Of a DNA stretch of 12,837 bases, positions 1 to 6,311 are shown one piece after another. The translations under genes and the position numbers were made by a program. Below the pieces are notes generated by a model that ran no database searches, was not told where the DNA came from, and saw only the letters and a program-made list of their open reading frames with translations. The DNA comes from Anaerolineae bacterium (GTDB lineage: Bacteria > Chloroflexota > Anaerolineae > Aggregatilineales > Phototrophicaceae). How positions within the stretch are numbered: position 1 is the stretch's first letter; every line of letters starts with the position of its first letter. The DNA lies in contig JANQRM010000071.1 of assembly GCA_028284565.1 (NCBI GenBank), positions 1 to 12,837 on the forward strand, given 5' to 3'.

Positions 1-657
1 CCTCATCGACAAAATCTGTTGCTCAATGAGTTGGTGAAATGGCTCACGGCACAACGAGAGCGTTTTCATGGCTCCCTCAATTTTGTGCATGGCTTAACCC
101 TGTTCGCGCAAGGATCAACGATGCTTCATTATTCACGTGATTTTGTGGAAGTACGCTGGTTTTCGCCGGGCTTTTGCATTATCGAGCAAGGTGAAGTGGC
201 GAAAGACCTCTATGTTATTTTATCTGGGACCGTGAAAGTGATTGCAGAAGACGAAAAGGGACAATCTCATCATCGTGCCGATTTAACAGTGGGTGATTTC
301 TTTGGTGAAACAGGCATTGCCTCATCCTCTCCTCGCAACGCGCATGTAATTGCGAAGGATTCGGTGACTTGCCTCGTATTTTCACCCGGTGAACCCTCAA
401 GTTTTTTGGGACGTGGGCAAGATGCGAGCTTGGGTGATGCCTATGAACTAACTCCAGCAGATGTTGAAACAACGCCAGCAACCCATGCGATTGATGTCCG
501 AGATTTCATTCATCAGAAGATTTCAGCTGTCGCCGCCCATCATACGCAATATCCAATTGAGCCAGATATGTTCCCCGAACCAATGCTGAAAACCATCTTT
601 GGGATTGAATACTTTACTTGTGTGTATCCAAAACCAGAGTTGAAGACGATTCTATAA
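1..657 (+). CDS. Cyclic-nucleotide-binding domain protein with PIG-L/LmbE-like C-terminus (5' partial)
   Basis: The frame is open to the left edge, so the true start lies outside; the TTG at 19 is only the first start-like codon inside the window. Visible residues about 45-135 form a cNMP-binding (CRP/EF-hand-regulator type) beta roll. VRWFSPGFCIIEQGEV leads to LYVILSGTVKV, then a phosphate-binding-cassette-like stretch, GDFFGETGIASSSPRNA, in which the Gly-Glu and the Arg are kept. The last 60 residues (IDVRDFIHQKISAVAAHHTQ, then FGIEYF) resemble the C-terminal end of PIG-L/LmbE deacetylases, where a DVS..ldrKlaAl.aH.sQ helix is usual. The catalytic AHPDD part would lie upstream, out of view. 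Likely role: a zinc N-deacetylase whose activity is gated by a bound nucleotide or other ligand. The cNMP call is firm. The deacetylase assignment is inferred from the tail alone; otherwise this could be a stand-alone ligand-binding regulator. Confidence 0.75.
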   Translation, partial: PHRQNLLLNELVKWLTAQRERFHGSLNFVHGLTLFAQGSTMLHYSRDFVEVRWFSPGFCIIEQGEVAKDLYVILSGTVKVIAEDEKGQSHHRADLTVGDFFGETGIASSSPRNAHVIAKDSVTCLVFSPGEPSSFLGRGQDASLGDAYELTPADVETTPATHAIDVRDFIHQKISAVAAHHTQYPIEPDMFPEPMLKTIFGIEYFTCVYPKPELKTIL

Positions 658-709
658 CGCAACTTGTGCGGACTGTACCATCTCGACCAAATCCTGACCA
701 AAATACGAG

Positions 710-715
710 TATAAT
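710..715 (+). promoter_or_regulatory. Candidate -10 element of the desulfurase operon
   Basis: A perfect TATAAT lies in an AT-rich stretch 88 nt before the desulfurase start. No good -35 hexamer sits at 16-18 bp upstream, so the call is weak. Transcription starting about 7 nt downstream would leave a leader of roughly 75 nt that includes the 15-codon ORF at 747. Confidence 0.3.
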
Positions 716-746
716 AAAACATATTGTTTGAAAGGCTATTTCTCTC

Positions 747-794
747 ATGAATCAACTCTGTCCATGTGAACGATGTCAGATTGAAGGACAATAA
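747..794 (+). CDS. Possible Cys-rich leader peptide (15 aa)
   Basis: An ATG-initiated ORF encodes MNQLCPCERCQIEGQ and ends with TAA at 792-794, three bases before the ATG of the desulfurase gene at 798. AAAGG at 731-735 could act as a ribosome site, though the 11-nt spacing is long. Three of the first ten residues are Cys, in a CPCxxC pattern. The stop sits in the same spot as the downstream Shine-Dalgarno (GAAGGA, 783-788), so ribosomes translating this ORF would cover that site. This layout fits a translated leader that senses cysteine supply ahead of a cysteine-using enzyme. Such Cys-rich upstream ORFs are known before sulfur-metabolism genes in actinobacteria; extending this to the present case is inference. 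It could equally be a chance ORF. Confidence 0.35.
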   Translation: MNQLCPCERCQIEGQ

Positions 795-797
795 ATC

Positions 798-2306
798 ATG
801 CACCAGACGATTGCGATTGACTCCCAATTGATTGCTCGCTTGAACGCCCAACTCCAAGCGGGTGAAGCCCACTATGCCTCTGCAGAAGCTAATTTTCATC
901 AAAGTTATCCTGAATATCAATCCACTCAGAAGCTCGATGACTTACGACAAGATGAATACCATCGCTTAGATGAAGGGGGACATATCTATCTCGACTATAC
1001 AGGCGGTGGACTCTATGCCAGTTCGCAGTTGCAAGCACATATGGAGATGTTGATGCGTGGAGTCTATGGCAATCCACATTCGGTGAATCCGACCTCAATG
1101 GCGGCGACAGAACTCGCAGAACAATGCCGACGATATGTAGCCGAATTCTTTAATGCTGATTTGGAGGAATACGCTGTCATCTTTACACCCAATGCCAGTG
1201 GCGCACTCAAGTTGGTCGGTGAGAGTTATCCCTTTAATGAAAACGGGCAGTATGTGCTGACCTTTGACAATCACAATAGTGTGAATGGGATTCGGGAGTT
1301 TGCTCATATGCATGATGCCCCTGTGACCTATTCGCCGGTAATTCCGCCAGATTTACGCATTGATGAAGATGCGCTACTTGCACATTTGGACAACGCGATT
1401 CCGAATGGGAACAACCTCTTCGCTTATCCAGCGCAGAGCAACTTCAGCGGGGTTCAACATGACCTCAAGTGGATTGCAATTGCTCAAGAAAAAGGTTGGG
1501 ATGTATTACTGGATGCGGCGGCGTTTGCGCCCACGAATCGGCTGGATTTGAGCATCTATAAGCCGGACTTTGTAACCCTCTCCTTCTATAAGATGATGGG
1601 CTATCCCACAGGCGTTGGTGCGTTGATCGCGCGTCGTGATACCTTGCGTAAGTTACATCGTCCTTGGTTTGCAGGTGGCACGATTGAGATTGCCTCAGCA
1701 TCGGCAGATGATTTTATCCGCGCAGAAGGCGAGGCGGCATTTGAAGATGGCACGATTGATTATTTGAATTTACCAGCAGTTGAGATTGGTTTACGGCATC
1801 TTCATTCAGTCGGGATAGATTGCATCCATGAGCGTGTGTTTTGTTTGACAGGCTATCTGTTAGATGAATTAGTCGCATTGCGTCATGACAATGGCAAACC
1901 GCTGATTACATTGTATGGTCCTGCCGAGAATGTCATGCGTGGCGGGACACTCTCCATGAACTTCTATGATCCAGACGGCAAAGTCTTTGATTATCGCTTG
2001 GTTGAAGGTTTAGCCAATGAGATTAATATCTCCCTACGGACAGGCTGTTTTTGTAACCCCGGCGCGGGGGAAACTGCCCACAATGTAACCGTCGAAGAGA
2101 TGCGCGACTGTTTTAATGACCCAGACCGCATGACCTTTGAACGGCTGGTGGTTGTACTCACTCAACATGGTCATGATGGCATTGGGGCGGTGCGAGTTAG
2201 TGTGGGGGTAGCGACGAACTTTGCCGATGTTTATGCTTTCGTCCAATTTGCGAAGTCCTTGCTGAATGTGCCGTCACCGGGGATTTATGCGACGAATAAC
2301 CATTGA
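798..2306 (+). CDS. MOCOS-like PLP-dependent cysteine desulfurase (aminotransferase class V)
   Basis: This 502-aa cytoplasmic PLP enzyme of fold type I would remove sulfur from L-cysteine and hold it as a persulfide. The motifs follow the N-terminal domain of molybdenum-cofactor sulfurases (MOCOS/ABA3): YLDYTGGGLY (64-73), GNPHSVNPTS (91-100), His159 in DNHNSVNG (PLP stacking), PAQSNFSG (211-218), Asp239 (PLP ring nitrogen), the Schiff-base Lys265 in SFYKMMGYPTGVGAL, FAGGT (291-295), EDGTIDYL (316-323), and LRTGCFCNPGAG (413-424) with the likely catalytic Cys417 or Cys419. The C-terminal MOSC domain of eukaryotic MOCOS is absent, so delivery to a Mo cofactor cannot be assumed. The start has GAAGGA 9 nt upstream. 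The stop overlaps the next gene, and the three-gene operon points to a shared pathway that I cannot name. Family call firm; substrate and sulfur acceptor unknown. Confidence 0.88.
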   Translation: MHQTIAIDSQLIARLNAQLQAGEAHYASAEANFHQSYPEYQSTQKLDDLRQDEYHRLDEGGHIYLDYTGGGLYASSQLQAHMEMLMRGVYGNPHSVNPTSMAATELAEQCRRYVAEFFNADLEEYAVIFTPNASGALKLVGESYPFNENGQYVLTFDNHNSVNGIREFAHMHDAPVTYSPVIPPDLRIDEDALLAHLDNAIPNGNNLFAYPAQSNFSGVQHDLKWIAIAQEKGWDVLLDAAAFAPTNRLDLSIYKPDFVTLSFYKMMGYPTGVGALIARRDTLRKLHRPWFAGGTIEIASASADDFIRAEGEAAFEDGTIDYLNLPAVEIGLRHLHSVGIDCIHERVFCLTGYLLDELVALRHDNGKPLITLYGPAENVMRGGTLSMNFYDPDGKVFDYRLVEGLANEINISLRTGCFCNPGAGETAHNVTVEEMRDCFNDPDRMTFERLVVVLTQHGHDGIGAVRVSVGVATNFADVYAFVQFAKSLLNVPSPGIYATNNH

Positions 2307-2682
2307 ACGGCTTGACCATCTGGTGCTTACAGTTCGTGACATTCAAGCAACGTGTGATTTTTATCAGCGTGTCTTGGGCATGGAAATCGTCACCTTTGGC
2401 GAGGGACGGAAAGCCCTGTGCTTTGGTCAACAGAAGATTAATCTCCATCCAGCCGGGAATGAATATGAACCGAAAGCGACACATCCGACGGTTGGTTCTG
2501 CTGATTTGCGCTTGATTACATCCTTACCCATGACAGAGGTGTTGACACATCTAGCAGAGTGTAATGTCGAACCCCTTTTCCCACCGTCTCGGCGGACAGG
2601 CGCAATCCATCCCTTAGAATCGGTCTACTTCCGCGATCCCGATGGCAACTTAATCGAAGTCTCGAACATCATAGAGGAATAA
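2287..2682 (+). CDS. VOC-superfamily (glyoxalase/dioxygenase-fold) protein, GLOD5-like
   Basis: A 131-aa vicinal-oxygen-chelate protein. It has the usual start RLDHLVLTVRDI, a central KINLHPAGNE and the end YFRDPDGNLIEVSN. Candidate metal ligands are His11, His54 and Glu124. The whole pattern (FYQRVLGMEIVTFGEGRKAL, RRTGA, FRDPDGNLIEVSN) matches the GLOD5 branch, whose members have no well-established reaction. The start at 2287 is preferred because VOC homology begins within ten residues and GGGGA (2279-2283) lies just upstream. An in-frame ATG at 2266 would add seven residues. Either start overlaps the 3' end of the desulfurase gene, implying translational coupling. One nucleotide separates its stop from the crotonase start. 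Family certain; substrate and metal unknown. Confidence 0.88.
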   Translation: MRRITIERLDHLVLTVRDIQATCDFYQRVLGMEIVTFGEGRKALCFGQQKINLHPAGNEYEPKATHPTVGSADLRLITSLPMTEVLTHLAECNVEPLFPPSRRTGAIHPLESVYFRDPDGNLIEVSNIIEE

Positions 2683-2683
2683 C

Positions 2684-3436
2684 ATGGCACCTATCCAAGT
2701 TGAAAAAGACGGTGTGGTGACGATCATCACGCTTACTCGACCACATCGGCGGAATGCGATTAACGGCGAGACAGCGCAGGCATTGCGTGAGGCATGGTGG
2801 GCATTTGACCAAGACGACAATCAGCGTGTTGGGATTCTGACAGGTGGGGATGAAGTCTTCTGTGCGGGTGCTGACCTCAAAGAAATCGAATCACTCAATC
2901 TGAATGATGATTTTGGTCCCTTAGGGTTTACGCGCTTATCTGTGAGCAAACCAACAATTGCGGCGATTGCTGGTTATGCGGTGGCAGGGGGATTGGAACT
3001 CGCTTGCTGGTGTGATATACGAGTTGCGGATGCGTCCGCCTTCTTCGGCTGTTTGGAGCGTCGATTCTCTGTGCCACTCGTGGATGGTGGAACGGTACGT
3101 TTGCCACAGATAGTAGGTTTGGGGCGTGCGCTTGATCTCATCCTCACTGGACGTTTGATTGACGTGCAAGAAGCTTATCAGATGGGCTTGGTGAATCGGG
3201 TAGTGCCAAAAGATGAGCATTTATCAACAGCTATCGACATTGCCAAACAACTTGCCGAATTTCCTCAATCTGCCATGCTGAATGACCGTCGTTCAGTGTA
3301 TGCAAGTCTCGGCAAATCCTTAGATGAAGCTCTCGGCATTGAAGCGGGCATCGGGCAAGAAACATGGGCAAGTGGCGAAGGAATCGCTGGCGCAAAATCG
3401 TTCAGTGAGGGCAAAGGACGTAAAGGGCAGTTTTAG
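2684..3436 (+). CDS. Enoyl-CoA hydratase/isomerase (crotonase family)
   Basis: This 250-aa crotonase-fold protein has the typical length of enoyl-CoA hydratases, which add water to 2-enoyl-CoA thioesters. Oxyanion-hole stretches are VFCAGADLKE (58-67) and AAIAGYAVAGG (93-103). Both catalytic glutamates of the hydratase type appear kept: Glu105 in GGLELA and Glu125 in FGCLERRF, matching Glu144 and Glu164 of rat hydratase. The following segment, VPLVDGGTVRLPQIVG, differs from the usual PGAGGTQRL and fits a divergent subfamily. AGAGGA at 2673-2678 precedes the ATG, and the gene lies 1 nt after the VOC stop as the last gene of the operon. Its TAG overlaps the opposite-strand hicB stop. Hydratase is likeliest; isomerase or another crotonase chemistry is possible. 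Confidence 0.88.
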   Translation: MAPIQVEKDGVVTIITLTRPHRRNAINGETAQALREAWWAFDQDDNQRVGILTGGDEVFCAGADLKEIESLNLNDDFGPLGFTRLSVSKPTIAAIAGYAVAGGLELACWCDIRVADASAFFGCLERRFSVPLVDGGTVRLPQIVGLGRALDLILTGRLIDVQEAYQMGLVNRVVPKDEHLSTAIDIAKQLAEFPQSAMLNDRRSVYASLGKSLDEALGIEAGIGQETWASGEGIAGAKSFSEGKGRKGQF

Positions 3437-3672
3437 GTCTCGGGTATAAGCATCATCTTCGGTTCAGGAATTATGCCATCCATTTCCAGCATTGTCTCGA
3501 ACCATAGTTCTTTAGCTTCGTCTAGGTTTGCAAGGGCTTCGGCTTGCGTATCACCATCTGTCATACACCCCTTGAGTAGGGGAATACGAGTATACCATTC
3601 CCCTTCATCCCCTTGTTGGAGTTCGATCACATAAGAGAGATTCATATAGTATGAGACATCTTTATTCGTCAT
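3433..3672 (-). CDS. hicB: HicB-family antitoxin
   Basis: A 79-aa protein with the HicB partial RNase-H fold. A strand YVIELQQGDEGEWYTRIP is followed by LLKGCMTDGDTQAEALANLDEA, the hallmark G(C)xxxGDTxEEAxxNxxEA helix, and it ends IIPEP. HicB binds and neutralises HicA. The ATG at 3672 is chosen because GAGGA lies about 8 nt upstream; a GTG at 3687 would add five residues. It overlaps the hicA 3' end by 11 nt, the normal coupled order of toxin then antitoxin. After the HicB core only about eight residues remain, so the C-terminal helix-turn-helix or ribbon-helix-helix domain of many HicBs is missing. Autorepression by this protein alone is therefore doubtful. The stop overlaps the convergent crotonase stop. 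Confidence 0.88.
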   Translation of the reverse strand: MTNKDVSYYMNLSYVIELQQGDEGEWYTRIPLLKGCMTDGDTQAEALANLDEAKELWFETMLEMDGIIPEPKMMLIPET

Positions 3673-3940
3673 TACTGTCTTCCTCACTGTCTTGCTCTAA
3701 TTCTATCATAAGATCAATCAGCTGAAGTGCTTGTCGAATATAAACAATACGTATGGGGCGACGATACGGTATCACTAGTGTATGAACTTCATCATCTATT
3801 TTCACTGAAAATGTATGATGACTGCCTCGACTACGAATTAATTTGATGCCATAGTCATTTAAGACAGCTTGTAAATCATTAAATCGCACATTCTTCGGGT
3901 TTTGTCGAATTTTCTGGAGACGTTTTTCGCGTTTAGTCAT
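3662..3940 (-). CDS. hicA: HicA-family mRNA interferase toxin
   Basis: A 92-aa HicA (YcfA-type, dsRBD-like fold), an endoribonuclease that cleaves mRNA when free of HicB. The core reads VRFNDLQAVLNDYGIKLIRSRGSHHTF, then strands leading to VIPYRRPIRIVYIRQAL. The RGSHH motif (38-42) holds the catalytic His. Minimal HicAs are near 60 aa; here a basic N-terminal helix (TKREKRLQKIRQNPKN) and an acidic tail (ELEQDSEEDSNDE) are added. The N-terminal extension is common in toxins found beside short HicBs in environmental bacteria. The ATG at 3940 is preferred over an in-frame TTG at 3955, but no clear ribosome site precedes it. Whether the pair is active cannot be told from sequence, though all key residues are present. 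Confidence 0.88.
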   Translation of the reverse strand: MTKREKRLQKIRQNPKNVRFNDLQAVLNDYGIKLIRSRGSHHTFSVKIDDEVHTLVIPYRRPIRIVYIRQALQLIDLMIELEQDSEEDSNDE

Positions 3941-4066
3941 AAGGTCTATTTTCAAAGCCGATGATTTTTATCAGAATTTAACATCTTTTTGCTCATTCGA
4001 TGGAACGGAATCGAAGGTGTGGGTGTCCTATGTTATAGAATAAACTCAATTAACAACGGAGATAAG

Positions 4067-5239
4067 ATGACAACACGATTGATACTCATTTTCACCCTGC
4101 TACTCGCATTCGGAAGGTCGCTCCACGCGCAGGACAACGGCAATTGCGATGGACTGACGGGCATCACAGTGGGCAGTTTTGTCAGTGTGACCGCCGGACA
4201 ACCCAATAATGTACGGAGCGTGCCAGATTTAGAGAGTGAAATCATTGGGCAATTCCCGACAGGTGCAGTGGCACAGATAATTGGTGGACCGATTTGTTCA
4301 GATGGCTTTCGTTGGTGGCGCATCAGCAATGAGGTGCTATCCGGTTGGACAGCGGAAGGCGATGATGGGGTGCCATGGTTGGCGCATTTGACACAATCGC
4401 CCTTCTTGAACAATTGTCCCCTGCCACCACGCCTGATATCAGGGCAACAAGGTCGCGTATTACCCGGTGACCCCAATGCTCTACGGAATGGACCTGATAC
4501 AAGCAATACACAGGTTATCGGACGGATTTTGGGCAATGAACGCTTCTGGGTGTTGGGTCCCAGTATTTGCGGAACAGACAGGCGACGCTGGTATCCAGTA
4601 AATGCAAATGGCATACTCGGTTGGACGGCGGAAGGTGAAAATGCTACCTATTGGGTCGAACCCCTTCCATCAGACTTGCCCCCGATTGTCTTCCCCGACC
4701 CCACAACCGTGGATTGTAATTTACCGTCTCGTATCTCAGTGGGTGATTTTGTCACACTCAGTCCCGGACCCTCGAATAATATCCGTCTGCGTCCAAGCCT
4801 TGATGCCAACGTGATCGGCTCGTTTTCGACAGGTAATTTGATGCAAGTGATTGGTGGTTCTGTTTGTGCCAATGGTCTACGATGGTGGCGGGTTGCCGAT
4901 GCGCTCTTCAATGGTTGGACAGCTGAGGCAGGCGATACGGAATACTGGCTGATTCCACTCGTTCAATCCCCCTTCTTGAATAACTGCCCACTTCCGCCAC
5001 GCTTGATTACCGGCAACCAAGCACGAGTCTTGCCCGGCGAACCGAATGTCATTCGCAATGGACCGGATGTGTCTGGAACACAAGTGATAGGTCGCATACC
5101 GGGCAGTGCAGAGATTCTCGTCTTAGGCACAAGCCTCTGTGGGACAGATGGACGACGTTGGTATCCCATCAGTTACAATGGCACACTCGGATGGACAGCA
5201 GAAGGTGAAGCCAATACCTATTGGATAGAACCCCGCTAA
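4067..5239 (+). CDS. Secreted protein with four SH3b-like domains
   Basis: A 390-aa exported protein. Residues 1-21 are a signal peptide (MTTR, hydrophobic LILIFTLLLAF, cleavage after LHA). The mature part holds four bacterial-SH3-like domains (about 27-100, 117-190, 217-290 and 307-380), each with an xxxR(N/L)xP-type n-Src-loop stretch and ending in GWTAE. Domains 1 and 3 are alike (RWWRI...GWTAEG), and domains 2 and 4 are alike (QSPFLNNCPLPPRLI, RRWYP), so a two-domain unit was duplicated with a 190-residue offset. Each domain has one Cys near its start and one 50-51 residues later, suggesting one disulfide per domain. SH3b domains bind cell-wall peptides or other surface ligands. The ATG at 4067 follows GGAGA (4058-4062); an upstream in-frame start at 3989 would spoil the signal peptide. 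No enzyme domain is present. Ligand unknown. Confidence 0.85.
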   Translation: MTTRLILIFTLLLAFGRSLHAQDNGNCDGLTGITVGSFVSVTAGQPNNVRSVPDLESEIIGQFPTGAVAQIIGGPICSDGFRWWRISNEVLSGWTAEGDDGVPWLAHLTQSPFLNNCPLPPRLISGQQGRVLPGDPNALRNGPDTSNTQVIGRILGNERFWVLGPSICGTDRRRWYPVNANGILGWTAEGENATYWVEPLPSDLPPIVFPDPTTVDCNLPSRISVGDFVTLSPGPSNNIRLRPSLDANVIGSFSTGNLMQVIGGSVCANGLRWWRVADALFNGWTAEAGDTEYWLIPLVQSPFLNNCPLPPRLITGNQARVLPGEPNVIRNGPDVSGTQVIGRIPGSAEILVLGTSLCGTDGRRWYPISYNGTLGWTAEGEANTYWIEPR

Positions 5240-5257
5240 CATTCCTTCACAGCTTTT

Positions 5258-5305
5258 GTAAGGGCGATTCGCGCTGGCGTAGACACATCAGACAATCGCC
5301 CCTAC
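5258..5305. repeat. Imperfect inverted repeat after the SH3b gene
   Basis: Arms gtaagggcgatt (5258-5269) and aatcgcccctac (5294-5305) pair with a single mismatch across a 24-nt loop. It begins 19 nt after the SH3b stop codon. It could act as a transcript-end hairpin, though no T-run follows, or be a decayed copy of a dispersed palindromic element. The GGGGCGATT...AATCGCCCC core resembles intergenic palindromes I recall from cyanobacterial and Chloroflexota genomes; that link is not tested. Confidence 0.6.
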
Positions 5306-5518
5306 TTTATCAAGATATGCCAACTTTCGTCTATTTTGCCCAATTGCCAAATCGGTGTTTATCGCTCATAATGTTTCCTGTTGGTTCACTATGGTTCAAT
5401 AAAGGTGTTGTTGTGCAAGTTTTTCAAACAGGTTTTATAAGAGTTCAGGCTCCTATTCGTCGGGTGTGGAAACACACGTCGCATACCACCCTATTTGAAT
5501 ACCTGCAAGGACCACATG

Positions 5519-6019
5519 ATGAATCCACTACAAGGCAGACTCGTCGGGAAGGCGAGCGAATTTGAAGATGCAAGAAACATTGGACTAGGCAAACGCATGA
5601 TGCGCTGGATTAAGCGTGACTCTTACGAACTGGTCAATTTTGAGGAACTGACCGAGCAATTGTGTATCTATGGGCAACACGATGCGGGAGTGCATCCCAT
5701 CCCATTATGCCAAATCGTGGGGTCAGTCGGACGCGACCATGCCTTTGACCGTGAGTTTCGTCCAACCAGCAACGACACGCGAGAACGCTGGCAGGGTATT
5801 GAACGCGCCCTGAACAACGATAAACCCTTACCCCCGATTGATGTGTATCAAGTGGGCGAGCTGTACTTCGTGATTGATGGCAACCATCGCGTTTCAGTCA
5901 GTCGATGGCAGGGACGCGCCTATATTGATGCCCATATCATCAATCTGGAGACGGATACAAGCCTGCGAAATACAACAGAGGCACGCGCGGTTCTCCTGCT
6001 TAATGATACAAAATCCTAA
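5519..6019 (+). CDS. ParB/sulfiredoxin-fold domain protein
   Basis: A 166-aa cytoplasmic protein. The first 45 residues are a basic helical lead. Residues 58-140 show the ParB N-terminal/Srx-like fold: HPIPLCQIVGSVGR (59-72), a DREFRP turn (77-82), LPPIDVYQVGELYFVIDGNH (104-123) and RVSVSRWQGRAYIDAHII (124-141). DGNHRVS (120-126) stands where plasmid ParB proteins have their GERRxRA box, which binds or hydrolyses CTP in ParB. The family, with its IxGSxGR and DGNHR motifs, is widespread and uncharacterised; a role in chromosome partition should not be assumed, since no HTH domain or parA neighbour is present. AAGGA (5507-5511) fits the second of two adjacent ATGs (5516, 5519). The gene stands alone, closed by a strong terminator. 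Confidence 0.75.
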   Translation: MNPLQGRLVGKASEFEDARNIGLGKRMMRWIKRDSYELVNFEELTEQLCIYGQHDAGVHPIPLCQIVGSVGRDHAFDREFRPTSNDTRERWQGIERALNNDKPLPPIDVYQVGELYFVIDGNHRVSVSRWQGRAYIDAHIINLETDTSLRNTTEARAVLLLNDTKS

Positions 6020-6025
6020 CCGAAG

Positions 6026-6057
6026 GCAGGGAGAGGTTGATTCTCCCTGCTTTTCTT
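6026..6057 (+). terminator. Intrinsic terminator of the ParB-like gene
   Basis: Perfect 9-bp stem gcagggaga / tctccctgc (6026-6034 and 6042-6050) with a 7-nt loop, followed by TTTTCTT. It lies seven nt after the stop codon. Confidence 0.9.
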
Positions 6058-6112
6058 CCGATAAACCTTACAGTTTCCAAACTTTGTGATTTTTTTCGCT
6101 AGCTCCCCTTGA

Positions 6113-6152
6113 ATCGCCTTTCAGATTATGTTAAATTTTAGCCACAACATAA
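6113..6152 (+). promoter_or_regulatory. Candidate promoter with overlapping palindrome upstream of the sigma gene
   Basis: Near 6110-6138, TTGAAT and TAAATT are 17 bp apart, each matching four of six consensus bases. The -10 lies inside a 7-bp inverted repeat, ttatgtt (6126-6132) and aacataa (6146-6152), which may be an operator or a weak hairpin. The match is modest and AT-rich DNA gives such hits by chance. It sits downstream of the terminator at 6026, so the sigma operon needs a promoter of its own in this gap. Confidence 0.3.
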
Positions 6153-6182
6153 GAGTTTTATTAAAAAACACTTTTGCAATTG

Positions 6183-6206
6183 CGCTCAACACAGGTTGGG
6201 CGTTTT
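6183..6206 (+). terminator. Hairpin plus T-run in the sigma leader (possible attenuator)
   Basis: An 8-bp stem with one G-U pair (cgctcaac 6183-6190, gttgggcg 6195-6202), loop acag, then TTTT. It looks like an intrinsic terminator but ends no gene and lies about 105 nt before the sigma-factor start. It may be an attenuator in the leader or the end of a short RNA starting near 6145. Confidence 0.5.
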
Positions 6207-6311
6207 GCATTTCTAGGGGAATCACGTGCATTCTCCAAATCCACCGAAACCTTTTCCCCACACAACCCTCTACATCAGTAGAACCACCCATACACAAGGC
6301 AGGTCATGACC

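Noticed and set aside
540..920. Minus-strand ORF of 126 aa across the first intergenic region
   Set aside because: Overlaps two well-supported + strand genes and shows no family resemblance.
4033..4614. Minus-strand ORF of 193 aa opposite the SH3b gene
   Set aside because: No recognisable domain; the + strand has a signal peptide and repeated domains. The repeat makes matching shadow frames in both halves.
5221..5565. + strand ORF of 114 aa between the SH3b and ParB-like genes
   Set aside because: It starts inside the SH3b 3' end, runs through an inverted repeat and overlaps the ParB-like gene in another frame; composition is not protein-like.
5519..6019. Chromosome-partition ParB
   Set aside because: No parA neighbour, no HTH domain and no parS-like sites were seen; only the N-terminal fold is shared.
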